A DNA stretch of 64,000 nt from positions 186,001 to 250,000 of the forward strand of contig WFMF01000086.1 in assembly GCA_011033025.1 (NCBI GenBank). Direction: 5' to 3'. Below the pieces are notes generated by a model. It saw only the letters and a program-made list of their open reading frames with translations. It was not told where the DNA came from and did no database searches. The position numbers were made by a program, and so were the translations under genes. The DNA comes from Beroe forskalii (taxonomy: Eukaryota; Ctenophora; Nuda; Beroida; Beroidae). Positions 31,301 through 46,300 of the stretch are shown piece by piece (the first letter of the stretch is position 1; each line of letters starts with the position of its first letter).

Positions 31301-34300
31301 GTACTTCAACCGCTCCCCGTAGTCACCAACCGAGCTACCATCTGTAACACGTGAGCAGTTGGACAGGAAGTCATCGAAAAAGAAGTTGACGTCGCTCAGG
31401 AAATCAACGAGATTTCAAGATCGAATGATCGAGAAGGAATCGTGATTTTCTTTGAACTGATAAAACGAAGTTTTCTTTAAGTATCCCTTCTAAATCTAAT
31501 GAGTAGTGACCACTTTATCCTCAAAATTTCATAAATTGACGAGAGTCAAACGATCAAAAGTTGTTTTTCTCACGTACCCGGAAAAATTTATTCCAAGAAA
31601 GGTAAACGAGAGACGTTGACTTTTTGTGCACAAAGAAAATAAGTGAATGATCATCAGCTACAAATTACGCAATCTTTTTCAGCAACAGAATAAATTCGCC
31701 GTTTCTTCACTTTGTGAACGCCATTTCAATGATTCGCTGACTACAGGTGTGTTCTTTTATTTCAGTGCCAATGATTGACAAATCTCAATCAATCATCAAT
31801 TGATCTTACGTCCTATAGGCTGCATCAAACGAGAGATTTAAAAGCTAAACATCTATGAACTGCAGGACAGAGCTCGCCAGATTGTTGAAATCAGTCAGCT
31901 GCGCGTGACACCCGGTTTCAGGATGAGATTTGTTAGTTTCAGGAAGTTGTCACTCCGACTGGAGAGGTACCTCTCCTGTGCCTTGTCCAGCAGCAGGGGC
32001 CACGATCTGAACACGGAGTATTATTACAGACAGCATGAGTGAGTTTACCCACATCTTTCCCATAGGCCCCCGAGACATTGACCAATCAGCGCGCGAATTG
32101 ACTGTTTACGTGCGCGTTGATTTGTAAATGTTGAGGCAACTTTCGGAATTCCATCGGGAAGCTAATTCATGGCTGATAGTAAAGATATCTATATAGCTTT
32201 TTTCAAATCATGAACTTAAAGTATATTAGGGCAGTAGTTGTTCATGAGCGGTTCTTTCAATATCATGATATTGATTAATGATCCATCCCTCATGAAGTTT
32301 TGATAACAGAAACATGGTAATAACTTAATAACCATCATATCAAAGTTGTGTTATAAATATTGCAGTATTTATGTCAGATGAAGTTGTTAACCTTACCAAA
32401 AAACTTGGGCAATCTTACTGAAACTTTTAATATCTTTAAGTCTTTAAAGTACTTAAGTATGGTAAATGTTGAAAATTAATATTTCAACATTTATTATGGA
32501 AGATCTACTTCTTAAGTCTTAACCTGGTCGGAAAACTTGGGCAATCTTACTGATAGTGATAGGTATTTTGACAGATAGTAGCTTAAGAGCTTAAGCTCAA
32601 CGTGGGGGGTGATAGAAATTTAGCTATATATCCAACTTAACATGAAGGTAGCATATAATTTACTGTAGTTCTCAGTCAACCGTAACTAGACAATTTAACC
32701 GGTTCATAACCTTCGTATCTTGGTTTATTATTGAAATATCAATCAGATGGCGGTGAAATTTATGAACCCAACAAAAGAATATAACTATATGCGTCAATTA
32801 TTATATACCAAGATGCTCAGCTCAAAGTGCAGGATGAACTTAACACGTCGAAAATACAATCATTCCTAATGGCTTATATAACGAGCTGTCAAAAGTGTAA
32901 AATGAAGGCATCAAATGAGAGCATTTAAGTGAAATTCCCTTTGAAGTTGGGCATCTGATGGTTGTCAGATTATGTGGCAAAGCCACTGACAGTGGCCCAC
33001 TGTCACAACTCACTGCAGTTCAGTCATTCTCCATTCGATTATCTGATTTGTTAGCAGGGAGAGATGCGATGCGAGGGAGACTGTCTTGGATGCTATGCTC
33101 TCCCATAACTGAAATTAATATGATTAGCATTGTCAGAGGAGCCATCATTCCACTTCACACCTTCACTGCGGTAGAGATTGATAAGATCAATGTGCCGACT
33201 CCCAATATACCCATCAATACACTAATATAACCTTGTAACCACTAGCACCACCGCATATATGGTGACTGAAAGGTCCTGCCCACCAGCGGTTAATCATCAT
33301 AAACCAATCATTTTGCTGGATCTGTATTAAGATCTTTTAAATGAGCTATAAAGAGAGCCTGTGTAACCCACGTTTTAACTCGCGACAAAAATCTAACGTT
33401 TTATTAATTTTCAACCGAATTGCTAATATCGGAGCTCAGATTTGTCAATTTTGTAGTTGATCGCAAGCATAATATTTATTTCATTCAAAATCCGAATCAA
33501 ATGGTTACAATCATTACGCTACCTGACACTTGGTGAGTAGAATCTCCAATCCTTGCAGGAACTTTATGATCGGTTGATCCATCGGGAACGTTGCTATTCG
33601 TTCTATCACTGTCTTGATCTGAAACACAGTTATTCAACTCTCGGTAATTCCTAACTTAAAACTTTGAGAGTAACTTATTGTTTTTGAGTTTCGTAACTTT
33701 TATTTTAACAAATCTTCCAAATGTTTCATTATTTCTGAGTAGACTCAAGTCAATCATTTTATTTTTATTTTGGTTGGATTATCTTGTCAATGATCTATAA
33801 CAAGTTCACCTGGACTAGAGCCGGGTGGTCTGGCCAGGAGGCCAGGAGTTCCTCTACCCTGCCCTCCATACCACTGAGCAGGGGTTTTATCTTGAGTATA
33901 ACGGAGGGGTGGGACCCCTGGTAGATGTCGATATCAGTGGTATCGGGAGGGGATGTGAACTGGTCGAGAGAGTGCCAGTACTTCCCAACAACCCAACTCT
34001 TGGTCTGAAAACAAATATATTGGAGTGGTTGAGCCAAAGTCTACAATATTTTATCAAGTTATTTAGTAGTAGTTTAGAGGGAAAGCGACCAAAAATGTGG
34101 GAGATTTGGCGTCCTTTGAATTTTCTTTCACTGATTCAGGATTTCAGGGATTAGAAAATATTTTGTTGCGTAAGACACGATTCAAGGATCTTTTGAACTT
34201 TTTGACCCAGTTGAATATGAGTTTTGTCCTGATAACGCACCTTGTTCGTTGAGAGACATGAGCGAAATCTCGTTCAGTTTAGACAGACACGTAAACAGGA

Positions 34301-37300
34301 CTTCCTTCGTTTGGTGTGATTTCTGACCCTCGACAGCTACGATAAGTTCTTGAATCTGTCTTGAAAGGGATTCTCTGGGTACGGAATGCCGCTTGTCGTC
34401 CTTAAAAAGAAGTGGTATCAGGCTGAGCTACTTTCAGGGCAGACTCGACTGGTTTTCAACAGGGCAAACATGAGCCTGAGTAAACTGGTGCCATGGTTAT
34501 ATGATGTAAAAATATAGTTTGTGATTAACGTTTATAAACAACCCTCCAAACTCGTCACATCTGCCATCGCCCCCGGATTTATTACAAACTGAACGGGTTT
34601 CATTCCTCAATTTATCATTAAAGAGTTTATTTAAGTCCGGTGCTCCATCGGCCATGGGAGAGAATTTGTTACCATGTCTTCACCAGTCAAGATCATGCGC
34701 AACCTTTAGCTTTATTAACCACATTGCAGCTCGAACACTCTTAAAAACCACTGTCAGCAGTCGATAATCACACATGCTAAATAATTTGCGAATCAAATAA
34801 TATTAATCCCTGCAATATTCTTACCTTCCAAAAGGAAAAATCCCCTCGGTTACACCTTTCCAAATCCCCTCACTTTCAGCCAAAATTTTTCATGTTTTCT
34901 AAAGCTCCACTAAGTTTTAAAGATAAAAGGGCCCGCTTGATTTTTTCACAAAAGCACTAACAATGAACAAGTGCACGGCAATTTTTGATTCAGAATCCCT
35001 ACTGTCCCTTTCTATGCGCCGCAGGCGAGATTTTTGAAGGTTTTACATCTGACACTGTGTGTTATGTTAGATCAATTAAGTACCATAATTTGATCACAAT
35101 TCACTGTTCACAACAGCTCGCCGCAGGCGAAAATTTTCAAGGTTTATTAACCTCTGAGACTTTGTACGGGATCAATTCGGTAAAATGATTTGATCACAAC
35201 AGCCCGCTGCAGGCGAAAATTTTCAAGGTTTCGTTAGCACATAAATCTTCCTCTAAGATCAATTTGGTAATTATGTATCATTCGATAACAATAACCCACC
35301 ACAGGCGAAATTATTGAAAGTTTTACATCTGAGACTGTGTGTTGGACGACAATTTGATCTCAATTCACATCAGCCCGCCGCAGGCGAAAATTTTGAAGGT
35401 TTTTGCTCATGAATGATTTGATTACGACAGCCCGCAGCAGGCGAATTTTTTTCAAAGTTTCACATTTCTGGGTGTGTCCAAGATTGAAGGTGAAAATTTT
35501 CAAGGTTTCACATCCGAATCTGAATTTTAAATGATGAAAGTGACAGAACACTTTCACTTCTTCCAATTTGATGGGAAAATGCTCTTATGTAAATGCACAA
35601 AGTGAGGGCCAAAGTGAGAGGACATTCCCACTTCATCCGAATTGATGGAAAAAGGCTCTTATTCAAATGATAGCAGGGCTAAAGAACACCCTCACTTCTT
35701 CCGAATTGATCGGAAAAGGCCCTCGTGCAAATGATAAAAGTGAGGGCCTAAGTGAGAAAACACTCACTTCTTACAAGTTGATAGGAAAAGGCTCTCATTC
35801 AAATGATAAAAGTGAGGGCCAAAGTGATAAATATCTCACTCTTTACAAGTTGATACTAAAAGGCTCTCATTGAAATGATAAAAGTAAGGGCCCAAGTGAG
35901 GAAACAACTTACTCTTTATAAGTTGATACTAAAAGGCTCTCATTCAAATGATAAAAGTGAGGGCCCAAGTGAGGAAACAAATTACTCTTTATAAGTTGAT
36001 ACTAAAAGGCTCTCATTCAAATGATAAAAGTGAGGGCCCTCGTGAGAAAACACCCACTTCTTACAAGTTGATAGGAAAAATATCTCATTCAAATGACAAA
36101 AGTGAGGGCCAAAGTGAGACAACACTCTCACTTCATGGAAATTGATAGGAAAATGCTCTCATATCTCTTAAATTGATGTAATTGAGGCCTTCATTTTTGG
36201 GAACTGGTTCAAGCACAAGTGAGTTTGTCAAAATCCCCTCACTTTTGACAAAAATCCCCTCGGTTACAGTGTAACCCGTGCAACCCAACTTTGGAAGGTA
36301 AGGCAATATTTTAACCAGTCAGTTACCGAGTAATAATCGGATCAATTTCCTCAGAAAAATAGGTTACAGAAATTTTATGGTTCGCCTAGAACGGCTCACC
36401 AAACAAATGAAAATAACCAGTTAGCCAATTCGCCATTCGTGCTCACTGATTATTTCACTGCGACCTATCTTTCTGCGGAATTCAACCCATCAAAACAAAG
36501 GTAGTTGTTAACAGATTCCCAGGTGCCCCGTATAATCTTGCTAATTAATGAAGAGCACGTCTTCAGGGCAAGCTGTCGTGCAAACATGAGCGTTTATTGG
36601 GGGGTTTTATATTTAATTACAATAAAATACAAAGAGACACAGGCAAATCTCCCCCCTTCTGGGACTGGCGAGATATTTAGATGCAAGAGGATTTCTCGGT
36701 TTTCCCATTAACCGCCATTATTGTTCCGCACCATATTCAGCGATTTGTTTGAGGATTTGCTCGGTTATATTTCATGAATAAACCCATGAGACTTTGACAA
36801 ATGAGATTGCAATATTTGACAAAGCTTTGAGCAGCATATCGTGACACCTTATGACCCCGAGAGCGAAAAGTGGGCGGTTCAGGAACCATTTCACACTATG
36901 ATAATGACGTCATCCCGACCACAATTTCACCATCCACGCGGTCCTGGTTTTTGTGGTGAGACTGATCTTTGTCAGGGTCTAATGGAACCCCATTCAATGA
37001 AGCCGATATAGATCATTTAGTTTTTGCACAAAAGATCGTTTATAATATGAGGGTTGCAGTGTCGCAAGAGAACACATAATTGGTAAAACATGCTCAGATA
37101 ACAATGCATTACTCCGAGATAAACTCATCAGGAACCAAAGAAACCACTCAGCACTATCAACACAAAGACATCTCAGTACCGCGCTCATTCATTGCCCTGC
37201 AGTCTAACCAAATCTCATTACCATCAACCACCCATCCACCTTTATAATGAAATTCTGTGCACAAAAACTCGCATTCTGATTCTTTGCACTAATCTTAAAT

Positions 37301-40300
37301 CATTGAATTAATCCAAATTTAATCTAGCCCGATCTAGCTATTATCTGGCTGTACGCGCGATAGAAAACATCTGACGCCACCGATTTCCCACATTCAAACG
37401 TTATGATGACGTAATCACGCTATTCTCCACTCCCTATTTCCTGCGTGATACGTACCGCAGTAGCAGCGTCCGTATCACGCGTCACCGGACCTTCCAGTGA
37501 CGCGTTATTATCTAGGTCTCCGGTGGACAGGTCTTTAAAATCATCAAACGTCGGGAAGATTTCTTTCGTTGATGATTCCAAACTCGCACTTTCCTGGGAT
37601 AGTCATAATTTTAAATTTATGACTGATTTTCCATCAAAATTCAATACAAAATATTATTTTAAAGAGTGTTTCGCAGTGTTGGTCTGGTCAAGATTTAACA
37701 CCGCCAAGATTATCAAGTGGCCAAAATCACACCAATCAATATGGATATAAGTGTCTTTAAACGATAGATTTCATAATTTAGGTACTAAACTTCATAAACA
37801 TCCGACATTTTGAGGTAATCCAACTTTTTTTTTTCATAAATAAGCACTATGTGACTTAGGGCGTAAATGAATGATAAGCCACCTGGTGCCTTTCAGTGTC
37901 CTTATAAATAGATTCTCTGGACTTCTCTTCGTTTGATAGCAGTTCTTCGTTTTGGGACCACAAGGCGTAAAACAGGGTAACCAACTCCGCCTTCATTCTG
38001 AAATGCGTAAAATGTTTAATACGGAGAGCCACACATGAACATGCGGGTATTTGAAGCTCATGTTGGCTGGAAACAGTTTAAATTATTCGCGGTACACTAA
38101 TTGTGGCATGCCATAAGTTACATGTCCCTAGATTTTCGTCACTGGACTGCAATCGTGTGACAGTTATCGTGTGACATTAAACGTGGGTGATTAAACGTTA
38201 TCGGGATGTAGGAGTCATTCGTAATTCCAGGAACTCAAATTTCCTTTTTGGTTAATGTACAGAAATTGATATCAAAATATTTGCCTTTTGCTTGGAACGT
38301 TTGCTTGATATTTTTGCTAAATCAGCAGCGTGACAGCCGCGTTTAAATGATGATTTGGAACTTGCCTGCTTTTCTGGGAGGGGTCATAGCAGGCCATGTT
38401 ACATCTGTAAACCATGAGAGGAATCAGAACCTCCAAAGTTCGCAGTCTCTCACTTATCTGAGACTCATCCTGAAAAAACACAAGGTAACAGAGTTAGGTC
38501 TCTCCTGACTCGTGATCATTTATTTTCGTAGTTAGCAAAATTTAATTAAAAAAATTAATTTAATTTCTTGGAATATAAATACCGAGAAGGCTATAAAACC
38601 ACTGAGAAAAGCAATTGCAATCATCGCTCATCAGTCAAAAGTAATATTTCAAATAATATAACCCCCGAGACCATTGTCATCTTGAATTTTCATCAGTGTC
38701 AGCTTTTTGTCAAACGTACCTCCAATTTTCTCCGTAATGCAGATTGCAGGTCTTCAATCGGATCGAAGAGGTTGAAATGCGTTACGTTTAAACCTCTTGG
38801 AACGCTCTGTCTTATCATCTTGATACACAAGCTGTAGAGAACCCTCTGAAGGAACACAATCAGTTAACATGAGCAGTCTGAATTAGTTAACATGGTGTCT
38901 CGGACCTATTGTTTACGCGGTGCAATGTCCAAGTGTTACGCAGGATATTTTTCCCGCGGTCGCCGCGTAACACCTGGGCGTTACGCGGCGTAAACTAGGC
39001 CGGGACAACACGTTCACTCTCATAGTCTCATGGTTAAATCATTGATTTACTGTTATACCAAGACATCCCAATTAAACTAGGCTCCGATGTTTAAGTATTT
39101 AGAGTGAAATCAGGGCATTCTCCGAATTATCCACCGCTAACTGCATATTATATTCCGGCTCATGGGATTATTCTGCAGATTGTGAAGGTCGATTTTGATA
39201 TTCGAGGATATGCTGTCCCTTGAGTAACGAGCAATAAACCTAGGTCTGGGTTTATTGGACTTAACGCTCCAATGAGTTCTTTGATCACCTCACTTTTATG
39301 AGAAGGTTATTGAATTTTATTGACATCGCAACACGGCAGTATTCTATTGTTACATGTTATTGCATGACTTTTCAACAGCCCAACGGAGATATTTTCAGGA
39401 ATATTCCCTTTCAGAAACTAAATACTATTTAGCAAAGCGGGAGGCTGGTTCGCAGTATGCGTTTTGCCTGCTTCAGTGCTCCAATATTAAAACTTAGGGG
39501 CACCATACGATAAATAATTCATAGTTTGCATTGTTAAAATTTATACTTTTGTTCCCAGTTTTTAAATCATTTCTATTTCCCTCACAACTTTACCACTAAT
39601 GGCGCCAGCACATCCCTGTAATGCCAGTACTTGGTGTAGGTCCCTGACAGGAAACGAGCTAGGGATGTCAGCCAGGACTTCGTCTTGTCACGGTCACCTA
39701 GCACAGCCCCAGCTCGAACACCCATGTTACGGTTAAACGCAGCCATTTCCTTGCCCAAGTCTTCGTATTTTATCTGAAAAATGAAACAGTTTAAAAGTTT
39801 ACCCCAAAATCTTATAGTATTTGCAGATAGATTGAAGCCTTGTCCGGTAAATAATCTCAGGCTGGGGAGGACGAGGGGGAGGTAAAGATCCCTAAAATTG
39901 TACATTCCCGACATACAAAGATTGTTGGATAATGTAAATATAAAACCTCTGATGGTCGGTATCCTCGTTTCCGCCCCGTTTCCTCCAGCACCCCCATCTC
40001 AGCTTGACACACTCTATCAATCTCGGAAAAGGGGTAAACCCCCTCCCTAACACTGCCCTGACTGCACATGTGTATCCCCACGTGAATCTCCCTGACTTGA
40101 GCCAGAACTGTGATCTGGTGGCGGAGGATTGGGGTTCATTAGACGTGAGATGTTTTATATAAATAGACTTACAACACAACACGTATTCAATTAACTGAGT
40201 CCATGGGGGGCTCAAAATATGTTATTGTAGCACTGAAGATGTCCTGGAAGAACTTTGCTATTTCAACAATCAGGTCATGTGTCTCATTAAAGTGTTGTGA

Positions 40301-43300
40301 ACCTGGCCATTGACAGTGAAAGAGTAAGAAACAATAGCTTCTGACTCCGGCAATTGACCAAGACACGTGCCGTAAGTTACTTTGTTTCATTAAAATCGAG
40401 ATTCGATGGCAAGACATCGCCTTTGAATAAGTTGTATTTCAATTTACAGAATTAGAGATATATCGATTTCGATTTTAGGTGGTCCTTCTATGGTTAGCTT
40501 CTATGGACCTGCACATGTCAATCTACGTGAATGATCCATGCCACTTTTGACATGTTTGAGAAATCCCTCATGAACTCAGCCATATTTGAATAATAAAATC
40601 CGACATAAGCAACAAAAGGAAAGTGAAACAAAGATGGGAATTATATACCATCAAAAGGATCGCAAGTTAAATGTTTGTACTGGTTCCCAACCACCCACTT
40701 ACAAATTGAGCGGTGATCTCGTGGAGTTTAGTGAAATGTTGCACAGGGTCAGTGCTGCTTAGAGCACAGCATTGTTCCAGCAACACGGTTAGTTCCTCCA
40801 TTGAGCGCTCTCTCCTCCTCATGACCCCCATCCGGCACCTAGTGGAGGGGTTTTTGTTCTTCTCAGTGGTAGACATATAGGCATTAAATAAGTAAGTAGG
40901 TAGGTAGATAAAATGGGCCATAAAACCCTCACTTTTGAGATGAGGGGAGTAGCGAACATAATATAGTTATCTTTCAGATCAATTTTGCACTCTCTTGAAC
41001 TGATTATTTTGAATTTCTTCTTTTTAGGGTTTGAAACTTGAATGAATTTGTCTCGCCTCATTCAAACGGCTTAACTTGTCTCAGTTCAACCACTCCCGCA
41101 TTTGTCTCGGTTTGTCTACCAATAGATGGAACTATATAGTCACAAGACACGTTGAAATAAGTGAGAAATATATATAAAGGATATGGTTCGTGGCAGTACA
41201 AAGAGATCAAAAGTTTCAGGTTTGAAGTCACAAGTTGAAAGTCAGATTTTTGAGTACTTACAGCGAACAGATTTCTTTGAGCGGGTTGGCAAATTGTTCC
41301 TTATAAATATCGTTTAGGAAGGGAGGAGTTAGTTTATTGCAAAACAGACTACGTGATTGGTATCATCTCCAGGTACAATTTGAGATTTACTATCTCCTAA
41401 GTCCCCTTATATATTATTATTATTTCTATTTTTCATACGCTGCATAATATACAGTTTCCTTCTGAAGTAAGAACTTCTTTTAGTACCATTAATTGACAAA
41501 ATAGATATCTAAGGCAAGTCCAGGAGGATTTAATTTCCTTATTTCAATCATGACAGCCCGAAAATCAAAACAGTGAACTCTTGCTCAACTCACAGGAATT
41601 GTGATCCCTCTAGAAGGGACATAATGACAATGTTAGAGATATTGCCACTGAGGCATCCCTTCCACGTGTCAAACGTTGACAGAGATGGTGGAGATAAGAT
41701 TTCTGATGTACTTCCGGATTCGTTATCGTCTGTGAAACTCGAGTTCACCTGAGATTTAATGGCAAAATTTAGTTTTGTTAAAAGTTTTCAAACATTTCCA
41801 TGACCTAATGATTCTCCACATTGCAAAAAATCTTCAGCAAAAATTGCGTGTTTTTGTCGTTTGATAATATTTCTGCTCACGTGTTGAAGAATAAGGCCTG
41901 CCAAGACGTCCGCGTAGTGCAGGCATTGTCCCTTGTAGGCAGCAAGTGCACACTGTAGGAAGGCCGGGAGGTGGGGGGTGAGCGCAGACTCAATCTTCTG
42001 TCTGTCTTCTGGGCTTCCTAGGGATCGAATAGAGTCATTAATCAAAAATTAGCATGTTGTTGCATAATTTTTCAATTTTTTGCACATTCATCACTTTTAA
42101 CGGTCAGTATTTTTTGTTTCTACAATAAAAAATATTTTTTGTTTTAACAATGAAAAACCGTAGTCATATTGAGCTGAATATGCCCTTACTACCTGTCCTC
42201 TGGGTTCAGTAAGGTCGAGTGGATGAGCGCTTCCGTCAGTAGAGTTGAAATGCGACTCGTTCCCAGGGGTGCGTCCTTTTCACCAGTCACTGCGTCTGAA
42301 CTTCTGACATCATTCACAGCATCTCTCTCGTCAGACATAGCGCTCCCATAGCGATTATCCGAGGACTCTGCACTGTGATCCCAATGAAGGGATGGTTGTT
42401 CCGTATCAAGGCCGGAGGAAGGACCAAAGAGTCGTACCAGAGACGTCTTGTCAGTGAGCTGGAAAACATCCATCTCCACAAGCAACTCATCCTGTTTGGA
42501 ATAGATTAGGATATATTATGAGTAGAGTTTGCGTCATTCACCGTAAAGGTGAGTTATAACGTTAGTGCTATAGATTGTGTTTCATGAATAATTTACGACA
42601 CATGACTTTTGTCAATTTAAGCACATGACGGGGTGGGACAGAGTTGCGAAATGGTGTATCGTTCACGACTAGGTGCTATCGAACACTATTGAAATTGGTA
42701 CACATTTTATCGCGTGAGATCTATAATTAAGACTATCTATATCGCCATTAGCACTTTAAATGGGTGATTTTCCACAAGTGAAATGCATGTCGATGATTCA
42801 ATCGTTCTACCCCTATCGCGCAAAAACGCGCTTGATTTCGACATCCCCTAACTACTATACCTCGCTTTTAATTCCTATATTCTGAGATTTTATAACAGGT
42901 ACCTTATAGTGGCATTCCATTTTCATTGCACAATACGCCCACAATAAAACATGGATTTTAATACCGTATTCTCGCGTAACTCTACCAAGTTACCTAGTCA
43001 CGAGTTAGTATGAAACTTAAGAATAGTTTAAACAAAATCTTTGTAATAGTGTTCGACGGCGTTTTGAAGCGGGTTTACTAAATGGTTAGGTGTGTGTGGT
43101 GTCTGAACTTAAACCGGAATCTGAACTTGACAGACACCGATGTGGTGTCTGAAGTTGAAGCGGAAACCAGGAATCCCAGGAGTACTTTAGTCGTTTAACA
43201 CCCGCACACACAACGAATCTTCCGTCCAACTAACGCGTCATGCAATGCATTACATACAACATGTAATCCTACATAAAATACTATAATATCCTGTGCGACT

Positions 43301-46300
43301 TTGTTTTAACCGATTTAGTTCAAGCGCCAAGCGCAGTGCAACTCTTAAGCTATAGGTTTTGATGTGTCTGAAGGCCAGCTAGTGTGAAGGCCAGGGAGAC
43401 TTTGTTTTAATCGTTTTAGTTCAAGCGTTAAACAGCAACTCTTAAGTTAGTTTATGTGTCGAGGATCAATTGATGCTGGGCGACTTCGTTTTAATCGTTA
43501 TGCAGCAATCGTTGTAAAGGGACCAATTGTTCCTGAGCGACTTCGTTTTAGTAGTGTTATGCAGCAGTTTGTGTGTTGGAGAATCATTTACTCCGTAATT
43601 ATGCGGCACACTAAAGTTACTGATTACTCATACAAAAGTGCTATGATAAGGTCCAGCTGTGTCATGATAAAGTCCCAGCAGTGTCATGATAAGGTCCAAG
43701 CTGTGTCATGATAAGGTCCCAGCTGTGTCATGATAAGAACCCAGCTGTGTCATGATAAGGTCCCAGCTGTGTCATGATAAGGTCCCAGCTGTGTCATGAT
43801 AAGGTCCCAGCTGTGTCATGATAAGGTCCCAGCTGTGTCATGATAAGAACCCAGCTGTGCTATGATAAGGTCCCAGCTGTGCCATGATAAGGTCCCAGCT
43901 GTGTCATGATAAGGTCCCAGCTGTGTTATGATAAGGTCCCAGCTGCCCTGGCTCCTTGGTAGCTTCGTCATGGCGCAGCCGTGACGCCCTCGTTGCGTTG
44001 CTGTTGTGATCTGTGCCCTTATAATCCATTAATAAAGGCTATCTAAATGCAAGTTTTATAACATAACATGTTGTTGAATATCGCTGTCAGATGGATCAAT
44101 TCCAACTTTAATGCTCCATAAAACCTCTCAAAAACACTAATGTTGTTGGTACTTTGATGGGCTTAACCCCAGACACCAAGCGATAATGGCTGATTTCTTT
44201 GAGCTCACTCGATTGATATACGGTTAAATCTTAGAATTAAATTATCGGGGATTTGCTGTTAAAAGGACCATTGCCACCAAAAACACAAAACCAAACAATC
44301 AGGGGATTCACTATAAAGCCGTACGCTTTATTCATATTCATAAAGTTTAGTTCTCAATCTCATTTTCACGCACTGATTCAGTAAGTCGCGTCCAAAAAGC
44401 TACAGTGCACTTAGCATTAATAAGAATGATAAAAACTACCGATTAGTTGAACGAGGATTGTAGGTAAAAGGTTAATAAAGCACTTAAACAAGTACGTGTT
44501 TTAGAAAATAAAGGGGTTGGTGGGGCTTTAATAATAAATGGGGACGGATAGTGTACCTGGTTCAGAGAACCAGGTTCAGCAGATTGCCAGTTATTTGTTT
44601 GCAGGTACAGTAAATCAGAAGTCGTAGAATTGTTTATCAAGCTGAACAGTGGACTGCGTGAGCATGCTTTGGACAATAAACCATTATCAAAGGCTATCTA
44701 AGTGCAAGTTTTTATAACATCTTTTGTTGAATATAACAGTCAGTTGGATTAATTCCAATTTTATGCTCCATAAAACCTCTCAAAAACATTAATGTTGTTG
44801 GTACTTTGATGGGCTTAACCCCAGACACCAAGCGATAATGACTGATTTCTATGAGCTCACTCGATTGATATTTTAGAATTTGATTCTCAAGTTTTTATTT
44901 TGCTGTTAAACGGACCATTACCACCTTTATTAAAACACAAAAGGACACCAATCAGAGGATTTATATAAAGCCTCCATATAAGGACGATCCACGCTTTATT
45001 AATGTTCATACTTGAACTCCTCGATCTCATTTCCAATAATTCACGTCCGTAAAGCTGCAGTTCATTCATATTATTAGTATTAATATAGGAGTTAAACTAC
45101 CAATAGTTGAACGAGGATTCGAGGTAAGAGGTTAAAGCACTTAAGCAAGACGGTGTTTTTTAGGGTGGTGGGTGGAGCCTTAATAAATGGGCACGGTGAA
45201 CCTGTTTCAGCAGATTGTCAGTTTTATAAGTTAGAACTCATTGAACGGTGCGGGACAAAGGTGGTCCCTGTTTCGTTCTCATCACATATGTCTCATTAGC
45301 AATGGTCTGTGTGGAGCCCATCACCTTCGATTCTCTTTTAGTCTGTTTAACTGGCATTACAGCTTAAGGATCTCCACTGAGCTCATAGCAATTGCTACTA
45401 CGAAATACGTTCTTATATAGTCTGGAGGAGCTTGGAGATATTTCCTTGTGGTTGACACTAGATGCTATCTCAGTACTATATCATCTCCGATTTGATGTTA
45501 TTATATAAAAGAATATGATAATACTTGATCTAACTTTAGAAAGATAGAAAGCCTAACGTAAAAGTAAAATATCGCTACTCACAATAGCTGCCCCTCCCGG
45601 GGGTCTTGTACCAGCGGCGGATGCCCAACTCTCTCCACCAACTTCCAATGGGAGTCGTCACACTCCCTCCCGAACCTCTCGTCCAGAACCCGGCAGATGG
45701 GGTGTCCGGTTAGGGCACCTCTCAGCTCCCACCACAGCGAACCGCGGGATTTGTCACGTGACGTCACCATACCACGTGACTTCATACTGTCACGTGACTT
45801 GTCTTGACCGCTGGACGCCATTGCTTCATCTCTAGCAAACCTGCCGATATATGTAAGATTCAAAATCCGCGCACTTTAACCGCCTATTCATCGCGCGCGG
45901 CGTTTAGTGTAGTTTCAGCATATTTTAATTTATTTTCTTACAAATTAATTTCATAAAATTCTTCGAATTTCACGAGATTTTGTAATGAACTATAGCAATT
46001 GCGTTTGGCCTTTGTATTGTAGCTCAACATTGTGGTGATCAAGTGCCAGTAGCAAGTGCCAGTAGATACCCTACCTGATCTATTCATCTTTGTTTCAGTA
46101 GCTGACAATTTTCATCGAATAAGATGTAAGATAGCACCTAGCTTTTATAATTGCTACAACGACCAACAAATTTTCATATCTGATCAACAAGACTCAATCG
46201 TATGTTGATACCATTTTAATATGGTAATATTGATGAATTTGACTGCACAAGTGCAGTCATGAGTGAAATGAAGAGCTTTTGATAAGACTTGACCCGATTA

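Noticed and set aside
40187-40417. 76-aa minus-strand ORF as MDN1 exon
   Set aside because: Exons 40703-40838 and 39917-40114 are phase 0 to phase 0 and directly continuous in family sequence; no donor follows the ORF.
41260-41310. Small MDN1 exon coding EQFANPLKEICS
   Set aside because: It has a donor GTAAGT but only an AAG acceptor, and including it breaks the phase; exons 41594-41748 and 40703-40838 join in frame without it.
43641-43952. CRISPR-like regular repeats
   Set aside because: There are no unique spacers; copies are contiguous 22-bp units in a eukaryotic intron.
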